A stretch of 64,000 bases of DNA, taken from contig CM012953.1 of the NCBI GenBank assembly GCA_000181795.3, positions 7,116,034 to 7,180,033 of the forward strand, in the 5' to 3' direction. Below the pieces are notes generated by a model, which was not told the origin of the DNA, did no database searches, and was given only the letters and a program-made list of their open reading frames with translations. A program made the translations under genes and the position numbers. Within the stretch, counting starts at the first letter, position 1; each line of letters begins with the position of its first letter. This document shows positions 12,716 through 37,274 of the stretch, piece after piece. The stretch comes from Trichinella spiralis. Lineage: Eukaryota > Nematoda > Enoplea > Trichinellida > Trichinellidae.

Positions 12716-14093
12716 TTATATGATCTTTCCTGTAATTGCTCGCACATGAGAAATGACCATGTCACAATAATTGCTACCGCCGAAGTGATTCCTAGAAATT
12801 TAATGACATCATTTTACTTATTACTGTTGTAAAATAAACTAAAAACAGTACAACCTACCAGTGATTCAAATAATGAAACAGTTGATATAACAAAAGACGT
12901 TCTTCTTCACCACGTTCTTTTGGTATTACTGTTCGATAGCCTTGGAAAAATTTTGGTGGCAACTGGCCGAACATGGTAGCAATTCCAAAGTCGAATTCGT
13001 TGTGACCATAAAAACTGGCCGGATCAAAAGCAACTAAACAGAATAAAAATGACATGTGACAGACAATTAAAATTTCACAAACAAATCCTATACCTGCACC
13101 GTTGGAAGTTTCACCAACGTTGCCAGGCCAGAGATCTCCATGCAACAGAGACGGCTTAATTTGTGGCAAATTAACAAACATCCGCGGTGCCATGTTAATC
13201 AAATATGGCCACAAATAAAACAGATTATGGTTGTTGTGCTTTTCCATCGCCATGTCGTACTGTTTCTGCAACCGCTGTCTTAAAAAGAATTCCTAAAAAA
13301 GCAAGCATACATTTTTGCCACCTGCAGTTGCACTTTTTGTTTCATACCACCCAGTTGTCATTCCAAGTATTCTCCATTATCAACGAACCGCATGCAGTAT
13401 CAACGTGGAAGCCAAACCGCTCCACTACTTGAATTTCAAATTCATCATGTTTCGCTGTCACCCATTTCGCTCGTTCCTCTTCGACTTTCATCAGCTCAGC
13501 GTTGTGTAGATGAAGTCTGAACAAAAAAAGTCAAATAAAAAATTCTGCTATTTATATTAGAAATATAAAGTTTTTCCCAAACTTTGCCATCTGAACTCCA
13601 AAATCGAATGCATATTTACTCAACGACTTCATCTGCGGAATGTATTCCGCCACAAGAAGAGCTCCGTTGCTAGGCACTTCAATACACTGAAAATATAAAA
13701 CTCGAAATAAATTTTCAATTCAAAAAATTTCAGATAAATTAATTTCTACTTTATCAGAAATTACCTTGATTGGTTTGGGCACTTGAATACAATTCGCAGC
13801 GTACAACCATCTCAAGCTTGCATATTCACCCTTCAACTGATCAAAAGCCTGCGCAAATGAGAAAAAGCAATAAAAACGAAAATAATAATTTTTCAGGAAC
13901 AACTTACTCCATCTGATTCTTGATTAAACTTTACAAAGATAGTGCCATTATCAGTTTTGAAAGCTCTGCCTCTGCTAATGCATCCAGTATACCAACGGTC
14001 CAAAGGTTCAAGACATTGAGTTTCAAGCTCTTGCTTAAGCAATTTTATAACAGTTTTTTCATATTCTTCATCATTGAACATTGCAAACTTCAA
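12716..14093 (-). CDS. FN3K: fructosamine-3-kinase / ketosamine-3-kinase
   Basis: ATP-dependent kinase that phosphorylates protein-bound fructosamine or ribulosamine, leading to deglycation; cytosolic. Seven exons on the minus strand (13908-14093, 13765-13848, 13583-13686, 13351-13516, 13094-13292, 12859-13033, 12716-12791) give 329 residues against about 309 in human. Visible motifs are GCISRGRAFKTD and the ATP-site lysine in IFVKFN, VPKPIK, GFHVDTACG, and the catalytic loop LLHGDLWPGN with its aspartate. FDPASFYGHNEFDFGIA (the metal-binding acidic motif), RLLLYQLFHYLNHWNHFGG and a short tail follow. The last exon is only recovered by splicing after NHW, where the unspliced frame would stop. 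All key residues seem present. Confidence 0.94.
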
Positions 14094-14284
14094 AACATAG
14101 TTTACACTTATTAATTTAAGAACTGTAAAATAATTTTCAAAAATTCAGTGATCAGAATGGACACTTCAATTTTTTCATAAGTGCAAAAATACTAACAAGA
14201 GCAAATTACTAATGTAAAGTAATACAATTTATTTTACATTTTATTTCACTTTTTTATAGTAAAATAAAATAAAATTAAAAGTCT

Positions 14285-17200
14285 TTATAATGATGAAAAA
14301 TGTTTGTGTATCTTTTCGAAAACTGTCGACTGTAAATTAAGCTTTGGAAAAATGTTGACCAACAAACGTTCAGTGAGTACATAGCACAGCCGTCGATTTA
14401 GATTTTTGTATTGAAATGCCTCGAATACTAAGCAAATACCGTTGCAAGAAGTCTCATTTCCAATGAACAATTTCAGTTCATCTAAATTAAACAAAAAAAT
14501 ATACTGTGCTGTTTTTTTCAAGACTTTTTTCACGTACCAGGAAGCATAGCTAATACTTTTGCCTTAGCAGCTATGCGAGTTCTCAACTGTATGCCCGCTG
14601 ATCGAGGCGGATAACTTTCTGCTAACTGACCATTAGGCCACATTGCATTTCTAAAAATATAGAAGAAAAGGAACCACGGATTACAATTCAATTTCCATGA
14701 GCTACCAAAATGATCATCCATTTATCTTCAAAAATGATATGAAAATTATCTAACTTTAAAAAATTAATTATTTATAAACGGAAAGCAATTCACACCTGAA
14801 CAATTTAATGTAATAAATAAGCTGAGTTTCGCTTGTTAGCCAATGGACATATTCAACAATTTTTCTACTAAAGCTATATCCCTGTGTAGCGTGAATAAAT
14901 TGCTGCAAAAAGGTCACCATGCGACGCCTTATCCATTGATTCTGATTACGCTGACCAAATATCTCTTCCATCAAGAGCATCAAAATACGCAAGGGAATGC
15001 TGTCCATAGATTCATAGCTTAAACTATCCGCTACGCGTCCTCCACAAGCGTCATTTTCTATTTGAGTCTCAGGTATCTGTAAAAGGACATTGTAGCTCAT
15101 TGTCAAAACCAACAAAACAGAAAATACTTTCACAGTATTACCCCTAATACAGTTCTAGTCACTTTGCCAAGACCATCACCAACACGACACACACCGTCGA
15201 AAAGTGTATCAGGCATGGATATGACAGCATTTCCAACGTATTTCACACCAGATCGAATTGGATCCACAACGGATGTAATCTGAAACAGGTATTTGAACAA
15301 TTTCTTCTATGAAAACAGTTTTAAGATAACAAAAATTACTTTTGATGAGAAAGTACCACCCTCAGTGGGGTATTCCTTTTGGCAAAGAAATTCAAGAAGC
15401 AACTTTTCCAAGCCAACGCATCTTCGTAACAGCGCAGGATCCAACAGCGTCTGCATAAAATGAATTCAAATTGAAAAAATTTTAATGCAGAACTAACTAA
15501 TGCTTAATTAAACTGACCCGTAAATAAGAGTTCAACGAACGTTTTCGCCTTTCCAAAAAATCATGCTGCATGTTGTTGAACGCTCTTTTCGCTGGAAAAC
15601 TTATTTTTCCCAAATATGGAAACTAAATTTCATTTTTTGCTAAAATATTTACATAAATTTTTTTAGCATTTGCTTACTTTTCGTTTTATTAGACCGTTAA
15701 ACGTGTAAAAATCTGAATAACGTCTAGTGACAACCCACTGAGCAATGCATTCCTTCTTGTAATTCAGTTTTCTCACTTGAATGTTATATACAGCAAACAT
15801 GTTCGACTGGTCATTTCCAATACCTTCACTTATTAAATTAATTTTTAAAAAGTAATTTTTCACAAATATAAACTACCACACCAATTGTAGTGATGTCAGT
15901 TTCATAGGTGACGTTAGTTAGGATTTCCTGAAATTTTTTAACACTTTGACAAAATACTGAATGGATTTTATCGATTATGAAAAATATTGGATACCATTTC
16001 TGTGTCTTCAAAATCATCACATTCGTCTCCAGTTGTGGAATCTATCAACACTTGCGCTGAACTGCACTCTGGCTCTGCTGCAACATCATCTGATTGTTCA
16101 GACTCATCCTTGTCCAAAATTGGAAGCAATTTTAATTCTGCCAACAATTTCACGTAGGAATAACTTCGTTTAAATGATAAATAGAAGCGTGGATCTTTTT
16201 CCAAAATTTCATAAAGCTGAAAACAGTGTTTAAGAATGCAAAAATTTCTACAACAGAACTATCTTAGATTTATGCTTACACGTCTCTGCAATTCATCAAA
16301 GTACTGAGATGGCTGCGCTTTTGTTTTTACTGCCGTTAATAAACGCTTTTTTATATTTTCATCAATATCAACCATTTTTTCACACTAAATGGAAGTATAT
16401 TATTGAAATTGTAAAAAATAATTTCTACTATTACATTATTTTCCAAATATTGCTTGTAAATTTCTAATGCAACCTCACGAGCTGAAGCGAGAACTGTTGA
16501 ATCTATTTGCTTGACATCGCCGGCAAAGCTAGTGTCCAAACAATCAGCCTGTGTACTGGAGAAACTGTTCTTGAAACCCTAAGAGAAATAAACAGACAAA
16601 TAATAAATTATTAAACTTTCGTTTCTCCAAGTTTCTCACTTCTATTGTTAAATATAAGTCAATGTATGATTTGCCATCTGTATGACTCAGGTAATCTGAA
16701 TATTAATTAAAAAAAACAATATCATTGAAAAAATGACAAAACATAAAAGATGACCAACCAACAAAATAACGAAGCGCGACGTGATTGCAAAGTACAAAAG
16801 CCAATGAAAGATCATACATTGCTGCACATTCCTGCCATCCCTCGCCATTGTCATCCTAATCATATAGCAATATATAAAAACACATTCACTATTGTTCATT
16901 GTTTCATTTATAAAATGGACTCCATGAATATGCATAAAAATTACCATTTGTGAGTCATTAGTTTGCAGTCGTGAAAGTCGATTAATTACAAGTTTTTTTA
17001 AAAATAATAAACTATTCAAACATTGCTTCACTGCATTATCTAAATTTTTAAGATGAGATAAATTTACAATGGTCAGTTTTCTAAGAAATAAAAAAAAATA
17101 CCATCAGCGCCTCCTGTATCTTTCGAACGCTGAGTTTCAATTTCTTGCTGCAAGACTTCATTTGTAACTGTAAGCTCGTCTGGATCTTCACTGTTTTCCA

Positions 17201-18555
17201 AAATTGTAATAAAATCTTCATATTTCAACGGAACGTCAGATAACTACATTATGAATAACCAACGTATAATAATAATTTTTCAATATTGCAAAAGTCTTAC
17301 GTAATTTAACACAGACTGGCAAATGAAATCTGGATCTGAAAGAAGATCCATTAAAGGGGCCAAAATCCTAGAGGCTACTACGTCCTAAAAAAGATAAAAT
17401 GTTTCGTTAATCCTTATTATTTACATTAATTATGAATCAAAAGCTTTACTCTCAGAATTAACCGAAAAGCATATGGTGAAAAGTCTTTCGGTTGGACCAA
17501 CAAAAAATTCAAAACTTCTGCCAAACGGCGTAAATAAGCTTAAAAATAAAAATTACTGCTTTAATAAATTTTAATAATAACAATTTTTACTGCTTTCGTG
17601 CATCTTTGATGTGGACACCTTCTTGCGACAAAACGTCTTTTCAAGCTCATTTTCCATTTCAAAGAAATATTTCTCTAATACTTCTGCCTTTTCTTCTTGG
17701 GTTGAATATGAGTTTTTAATGCAACGTTGCTTCGCTTTGCGAAATAGCCTTAAATGGGTGGCAAAATCGTCGACAACATCGTGTGTCAACAACGGTACCC
17801 AATTTACCCTTCTTAATCTATAAACAATAATGATTTCATTAACATAAACAAATAAATAAGCAATATCTCACTGAGTGATAAGAGATCGTAACGAACGTAG
17901 AACCAGTACTCGCAAGCATTTGGCAAATGAATCATCATTCGTTAAAACAGAATACCATGACTGAACAAAATCCCGAAGAGCTAAATCCAAAACCTACATA
18001 CATTTAATACAGATACATACTAAAACAAAATAAACTCTTAGATGCAAATTTAAATTACTTGATGTTATAATTAACAAATAATTTAATAAATGTTATACAA
18101 ATCATATAAACTAACTTCATTTATAAGTCGTTCTAAATTTTCAGAGCACTGAAGTTTCACGTTACTTTCAGAGGGCATATCTTTCATCTACAATTGTAAT
18201 GAATTTAAGTATATGAGCAATTAGCTGAACAGCTAATCAATAAATCCCTAATTTAAAGAGCACAGAAAGATATTTTACCTTATCAATAACATGTTCACCT
18301 TCACTTATTGCGTGTATCCCACGTAAATCTTCCAAAAACATGGGAAAACGATATTCATATAAATAATAGAACTGACGAAGTAAAATTCTAAAAACAATAC
18401 AGTTAAAGTTATCTTATTGAATTAAAATCTTACCCTAATAAAAATGAAAAAAGGCATAAAAAAAAGACTCCACAGCCATAGATGCCAAATGACTGTACAG
18501 ACAAACAAATTAAAATCAAGAAACAAAATTTCCCGTTCGAAAAGGGAAAGATCAT
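14285..18555 (-). CDS. SNX13: sorting nexin 13 (PXA-RGS-PX-nexin C)
   Basis: Membrane-anchored sorting nexin with an RGS fold; in animals it acts at ER-endolysosome contacts and in receptor traffic. I read 22 exons between 18555 and 14285, summing to 941 codons (human SNX13 is about 968 residues). From the N-terminus: two hydrophobic stretches (within residues 10-45), then the PXA domain (VNWVPLLTHDVVDDFATHLR, LRRLAEVLNFLLVQPKDF, RILAPLMDLLSDPDFI). A helical segment (LNSLLFLKKLVINRLSRLQ) precedes the RGS domain (ALRYFVDYLSHTDGKSYIDL to EKDPRFYLSFKRSYSYVKLL). An acidic linker is followed by PX (QWVVTRRYSDFYTFNGLIKR, FLERRKRSLNSYL) and nexin C (IPLRILMLLMEEIFGQRNQN, AMWPNGQLAESYPPRSAG). The first exon was chosen because its ATG opens a frame through both membrane segments. 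Part of the gene is duplicated as a remnant at 10468-11235. Confidence 0.95.
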
Positions 18556-19934
18556 TTGATTCTCTGCAGTAACAATTTACAGTTTGTACTCAGCCAGTAG
18601 TGTATCTAAAAATACTTTTAAAATTAGATTGGAGACGTGATTTTTCATGTACATTTAAAATTTAAACTGTTCACCATAAAATTGCATTTTTAGTAATTTA
18701 ATTTCATATTTTCCATTCCATGTAATTTTTGTAATTTATTTATACCTTCTTCTCACTGTATTACAGTAACCTACAAGATTATCCAGCTAGATTTGTAATA
18801 AGAATTACAAAAAAAAAGCAATCGCAATGAAAATATTCTCATCTTTAGACGATTTTAAAGTACAATGCATTACAGTAACAAATTGTACAATAACAGCTTT
18901 TTAGAAAAATAATTAACAACTTTTTATTACATTAATATATTGTTTTTTTCATCTCACTTATTGTAAACATTGCAGAATAACAAAAAATAGAATTATGTAC
19001 TTGAAAGTCAGAAGTTATATCACACTGATTATTTTGTAGCTACTAACTGTATTAAATGTGATGGATTTGTTTGCATGATGGCAAAGGAAAATGTTATGTG
19101 CAGATGTCTGTATTATTGTCAAAAATGGTAATGGTTAAACAATCACAATTAAATAAATTAGAAGCAAAGCTAAACAAATTGACAATAAAAACAATTTTAC
19201 CTGTTCTTAAAAAATTTTCAATAACAGCAGCATATCCGGAAAAAAACGAAGAACTTCGCTTTCTGTGAACTTTTAATGAAAAGCAAAAACAGCTTCCAAT
19301 CTTCGATTGTATGCATGCTTCATTTCAACAGTTTTACTTTGTTCATTCTATTGCAGTAAAAAGCATCATTAATTGATTTCGTAATGTACAGAGAAGAAAC
19401 ATTCGTTTCCATTATAAGCGCGTGAAGTCAAGTATCTTACAATACAATCGATCGGTCGTTGAACGAAAGCATATCCTCAGTAACACTGAATTTCAACTTG
19501 AAAAAAGTAATTAGTAGTATTTTGTATAAGTCAGTATTTTATCTTTTAGTATAATTCATTTAAAGAGTGCAAAATCATATAATTGGAATAAAGCACATTA
19601 GATGAAAAATAAAAACAAAACTCTTTCTTCAAAAACCTGTAGCTTAAGTGAAATAAACAAACAGTTATGTCATACCAGCTGTAATTAGTTAATACCGCTT
19701 TTAATGGAAATAAACACACTGTATCTTTAGCAGAGCTGCGTGACATGTTTATTTTCTTAAATATTAATCCTTGATTTTTAAGATACTGTACAACTCATTA
19801 CAGTGAAATAATTTTAAATTATGTCACTGTATATTTAAATAATTCAATAAATCTGTTGTTACTATATGAAATAGGTAAAACTGTTGTAATTGAAAGGTAA
19901 AATTTCGAATTCGGCTTGCTTCTGTTAATAACAC
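18556..19934. other. divergent intergenic region SNX13/FRY
   Basis: Very AT-rich 1.4 kb between two head-to-head genes, presumably holding both promoters. No distinct element was recognised, and the short ORFs here look random. Confidence 0.5.
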
Positions 19935-33533
<13,599 letters not shown>

Positions 33534-34328
33534 TTAATGATCATGTTTGATGAATTAGTTAAATATTTTCATTTCCAATGCGCACCGATTTATTTTATCA
33601 CAATAAATAAATATATATACATATGATGGGGAAACTTAACAAAATTAAAACACTTGAAATGCCATTTCAAACTATTTGTATCATCAAATCAGCGGAAAAT
33701 AGTCAAGAGCAGTAGATTAATACTGATAAATCAGTCGCTAATGGCAATAGTGAAACAGAATGTCGATAAAACAACAATTAATAATCTTTGATGTTCACAA
33801 TATTTGTTTCGTGGTTCATAACATTATTGTAACCAGCTAATCACGTTCTGCAATCAACAAATCATACAAGGAAAGCTCAGGTCGTCAGCCCAGCTCATCA
33901 TTCATTTCAGACGTCCATGCTTCAACGGCCTGATGGTAATCTGCGTGCAATTATCAGCACTGTCATTTAAGATATGCATCACCACCAGATGCGTTTTATT
34001 TAATATTACGTAATACTTAACTATCCATTTAGATACATTTAAAGACAACGAATATTTTAACATTTGCAATTTCATTAACCATTGCATCATACGATTTCAA
34101 TCAAAGAATTTCATTTTCTACATTCAAAAAAGATTACACATACAACAAAAGGTTGAAAACGATTACCGAAAATACTAAATAGAGGAAAACCTTAATGATG
34201 GCAAATATGACAATTGCAAAATGAATGATTTCTTTTAATAATTAAAATTTACACATAAATGAATATACATAAATAAATATTTTCATATGGATTGTCAATA
34301 TTTTAAGATAAGTGACGGTATTTTATGA
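33534..34328. other. intergenic DNA between convergent genes
   Basis: Holds the 3' UTRs of FRY (an AATAAA lies near 33602) and of the small secreted-protein gene on the other strand. The segment 34190-34255 recurs at 37200-37264. Confidence 0.6.
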
Positions 34329-35196
34329 TCATCGCAGACCAAGAAGACCAACTCGGCAGTTAACAAAACAGTTTACGAAATCTTGAGATGCTGGTTCAGC
34401 ATGTAGATATCCTCTAGTCATAGATTCTTGAGCTGCCTGCTGATAGGCTGCATACTGCTGCTGGCATTGTTCAGCACACAATTTTCCAGTTTCGGTTTTC
34501 AACTACAGTAAAATGAATGCAACAATAAATAGCTGTGTGAAAATCAACATAAAGTCATATCGTTATTGATGTATTTTATATAATTCTTATTTATATAAAT
34601 CTGCAAATAAATATTCTTGAACTTACCATATCGTCAAACACAGCAGCTGACACCCTGAAAAATGTTTCACACATTTTATACATGAAACGTCAAATAAATC
34701 AGCATTTTTCAGTAAGCAAATAAGTTCTGAACTTTCAAAACCATATTTATTTAGCTCGTGTTATTGATTTCTTCTAATATTACTCTTCAAAAGTGCACGT
34801 GCTATGCATTATTTTATTACATTTGATGGATTACATAATGCAATAGTTAATTATGTTCAAAAAAATAAATGCACTGACAGAATTTGCATTTCAAGATATT
34901 ATACATTGAAATTAATTTTCAAATGACACACTCTTTCATGAAATAAATTGTGATTAAAAAATTATGTATTTTGCTTTTCAATTTAGCATATGATATTTAT
35001 TTTCATCGATTTAATTAGCTGCTGCGATTTCTATGCCCATTATTTTATTCGACTCTTATAGCACTTATCATGCATGATTATTATATACTGTTTTTATTAT
35101 GCTAATAGCAAATAGTGACAAATTTCACAGTAGAAATATGAGAATTATTACTTACGTGTAAAATGCAATAGCGAGAATGCACAGAAAGAATTTCAT
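34329..35196 (-). CDS. small secreted twin-CX3C protein (80 residues)
   Basis: Three exons on the minus strand (35156-35196, 34627-34654, 34329-34502) join in frame to 80 residues. Residues 1-17 form a classical signal peptide (MKFFLCILAIAFYTVSA, likely cleaved before A18). The mature part of about 63 residues is Gln/Ala-rich and probably helical. It holds exactly four cysteines in two CX3C pairs (LCAEQCQQQ and NCFVNCRVG) about 36 residues apart, the spacing expected of a disulphide-stapled helical hairpin. A TATA box lies upstream at 35241-35250. The CX3C pairing recalls small TIM/CHCH hairpins, but those lack signal peptides, so homology is not claimed. I recognise no family. The signal peptide, TATA box and tiny size suggest an abundant, perhaps stage-specific secreted product. 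Confidence 0.78.
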
Positions 35197-35829
35197 TTTG
35201 AAAAATTTGTTAGTGAATGATATTCTTGGTGTGGTTTATCCTTTTATAGTAAAATCTCATAAAAAAGCATGTGGGCTGTGTTTTTGTAAATATTAACAAA
35301 TCTGCAACTGATTAAATACACTTTTGATGCAGGGGATGATTCCTGTAATCCGACATGAAAAATAAATATTTATTATTTCTTCAAATTAAATGCTACTTTT
35401 CAAGAATTGCAAATTTGCGCGCAATTATTCCAAGGTATTATAGCATGAATGATTATTCAATTATTGCAATTATAGTTATGACAGGCATGCATACACATAT
35501 AAATATACTGCTGTTTATTGGAATTTAGTTCTGAACGTTTGGTAAACAAATAACAATTTTTGTAAATACCATATTTTTCTGATATTTTCCCGAAAAGTCT
35601 GCTTAAAAATCGTCATGTGGCAATTGATAATATTATAGTGCTACTTTGTTCTATAGAAATTAACATACTTGGAATTGAAATTAAAATACACTTTCAATGT
35701 AATAAATCAGTAAAAACTGGTATTGTGAATGGGGTGGAATTTTCAAATAATCACTGAAAAACTTTTCACCTCTTTACATGACAATTAAAGTTGAAATAAA
35801 ATCTGAAATTAATGAATGCATGAAGAATA
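35197..35829. other. divergent intergenic region between two secreted-peptide genes
   Basis: AT-rich DNA between the start codons of the minus-strand twin-CX3C gene and the plus-strand candidate at 35830. Apart from the TATA box nothing distinct is seen. Confidence 0.5.
35241..35250 (-). promoter_or_regulatory. TATA box of the twin-CX3C gene
   Basis: On the minus strand the sequence reads ACTATAAAAGG, 45-55 bases upstream of the ATG at 35196. That places transcription start about 20 bases before the start codon. Confidence 0.65.
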
Positions 35830-36685
35830 ATGCTGATCAGACCGTTTGGAGCTGTTTTTATTTTTGCTTTATTCGCTTTCATATGGTAAGCAGCATTGGA
35901 CGAATTTCATTATGCACTACTGTATTTACCTACTGATGGATTGTTCGCGCTATGTGCGCTTTTCGATTACTGGGTTACGTTACCCGGATTTTGAAAAGCG
36001 TGTGAAAAAGCTTGAATAATATCAGTTACATCTAAATTTTTTCAAAGAAACCACTGCAAATAATTTTATGTTGTTTTATCAAAAATTGATAAATTAAAAT
36101 CATCATCTTTTTTCTACGTGCCACAAAATATGACAAAACCGCCTTTGCAGCAGTTATTTTATTTTTTTGACATGGCAAATTGATCATGTTAATCTTCTCC
36201 AATCACATGGTAATTAGCACTGGAGATGTAGATTCCACATTTTGCTGACACAACTGCTAATTTTTCTGCCCTCTTTTCCTCCACACAACTAGCACCTTTT
36301 TCTTACACTTTTTGTACTGTATAGAGATATATAAGCACACGTTGTGGAAGAAATGCATATCCCAGATTGTATTCTTAGGCCGCCTGTAAATAGTGTGCCG
36401 TGAAACATTACAGCCAATCAAAACAAAATGCTTTTTATATGATTTACACTTTCACATTGTTGTACTGATATTTTGCTTGCTGTTATACTGGCTATTTCTT
36501 TTGGTGTTTCTGTCATCAGCTGCTTGTTTGTATTTTTTTATCTTTGCTTGATATTTGATGTTGCCAGTAGAAGATCGTTTCTGATGGAATGTGGAAAGAG
36601 TCTTCTAAGCAGCATTTTCAACAAACGTGCACTGAATCCGTCTCCTTACTCAGTGAGACATGCAATTGAACGTATGGAAATATAG
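35830..36685 (+). CDS. candidate small secreted peptide (57 residues)
   Basis: Exon 35830-35885 encodes a textbook signal-peptide start (MLIRPFGAVFIFALFAFI) and ends at a GTAAGC donor. A downstream open frame with acceptor CCAG at 36566-36567 joins in phase to give a tail containing MECGKSLLSSIFNKRALN and ending ...AIERMEI. A second in-frame acceptor at about 36521 is possible. The intron would be about 680 nt, far longer than its neighbours, so an exon may be missing or the join may be wrong. No family was recognised. The pairing of a clean signal exon with an in-phase ORF is suggestive only. Confidence 0.33.
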
Positions 36686-37264
36686 ACAACAGCAAAGCGG
36701 CTAAGAGCTGAGAAGAACGAAAATGAGATCGGCAAGGGAGGCGCGTTTTCTGACAGTAAAAGGGACGGAAAAGTCAGTACCTGTTGCATTACGTGTGAAA
36801 CACCATGTTTCACTGATTCAACGTTTGTTATTCAATATGAATTTGCATAATAATATATGCGATGCAGTAACAGTGATTTCTTAAATTATCGATGAAAATG
36901 TAAAACTCATTAATTACTAAAATTTATAAAATGTAAACTTTCATTATAAATGTTTCTGCATGCAGAAACTATTGCATAATGGAAGGCTGCCAACAGCAAT
37001 GCGCGTTGCATGTTGAAATATTTACAATGTGAAAACAGGAGATTGCAATTAATTCACAAAGATAAAACAGCAGATTTATCTATTGCTAGTTATAAAACTT
37101 TGCTTTCATCATTAGGTCATTTCATTTATAGATGATTTCATGTATGTAAAAATTTTAAAATAGAAATATTTCAAAACAATATTACTTACTCACGGACAAC
37201 TTTAATGAAGACAAAATATAACAAATTGCAAAATGAATGATTTCTTTTAATAAATTAAAATTTA
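36686..37264. other. intergenic DNA with a copy of the twin-CX3C gene's 3' flank
   Basis: AT-rich. Its last 65 bases (37200-37264) match 34190-34255 downstream of the twin-CX3C gene (shared core CAAAATGAATGATTTCTTTT) and run straight into the assembly gap. Confidence 0.6.
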
Positions 37265-37274
37265 NNNNNNNNNN
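37265..37274. other. assembly gap (10 Ns)
   Basis: Ten N bases. The gap abuts a repeat of sequence seen at 34190-34255, so it may mark an unresolved local duplication. Confidence 0.99.

Noticed and set aside
13205-13509. Plus-strand ORFs over FN3K
   Set aside because: Antisense shadows of FN3K exons with clear homology on the minus strand.
16687-17031. 114-residue minus-strand ORF
   Set aside because: Unspliced read-through of SNX13 exons 9-10 and their introns in mixed frames; the spliced frame gives the RGS start instead.
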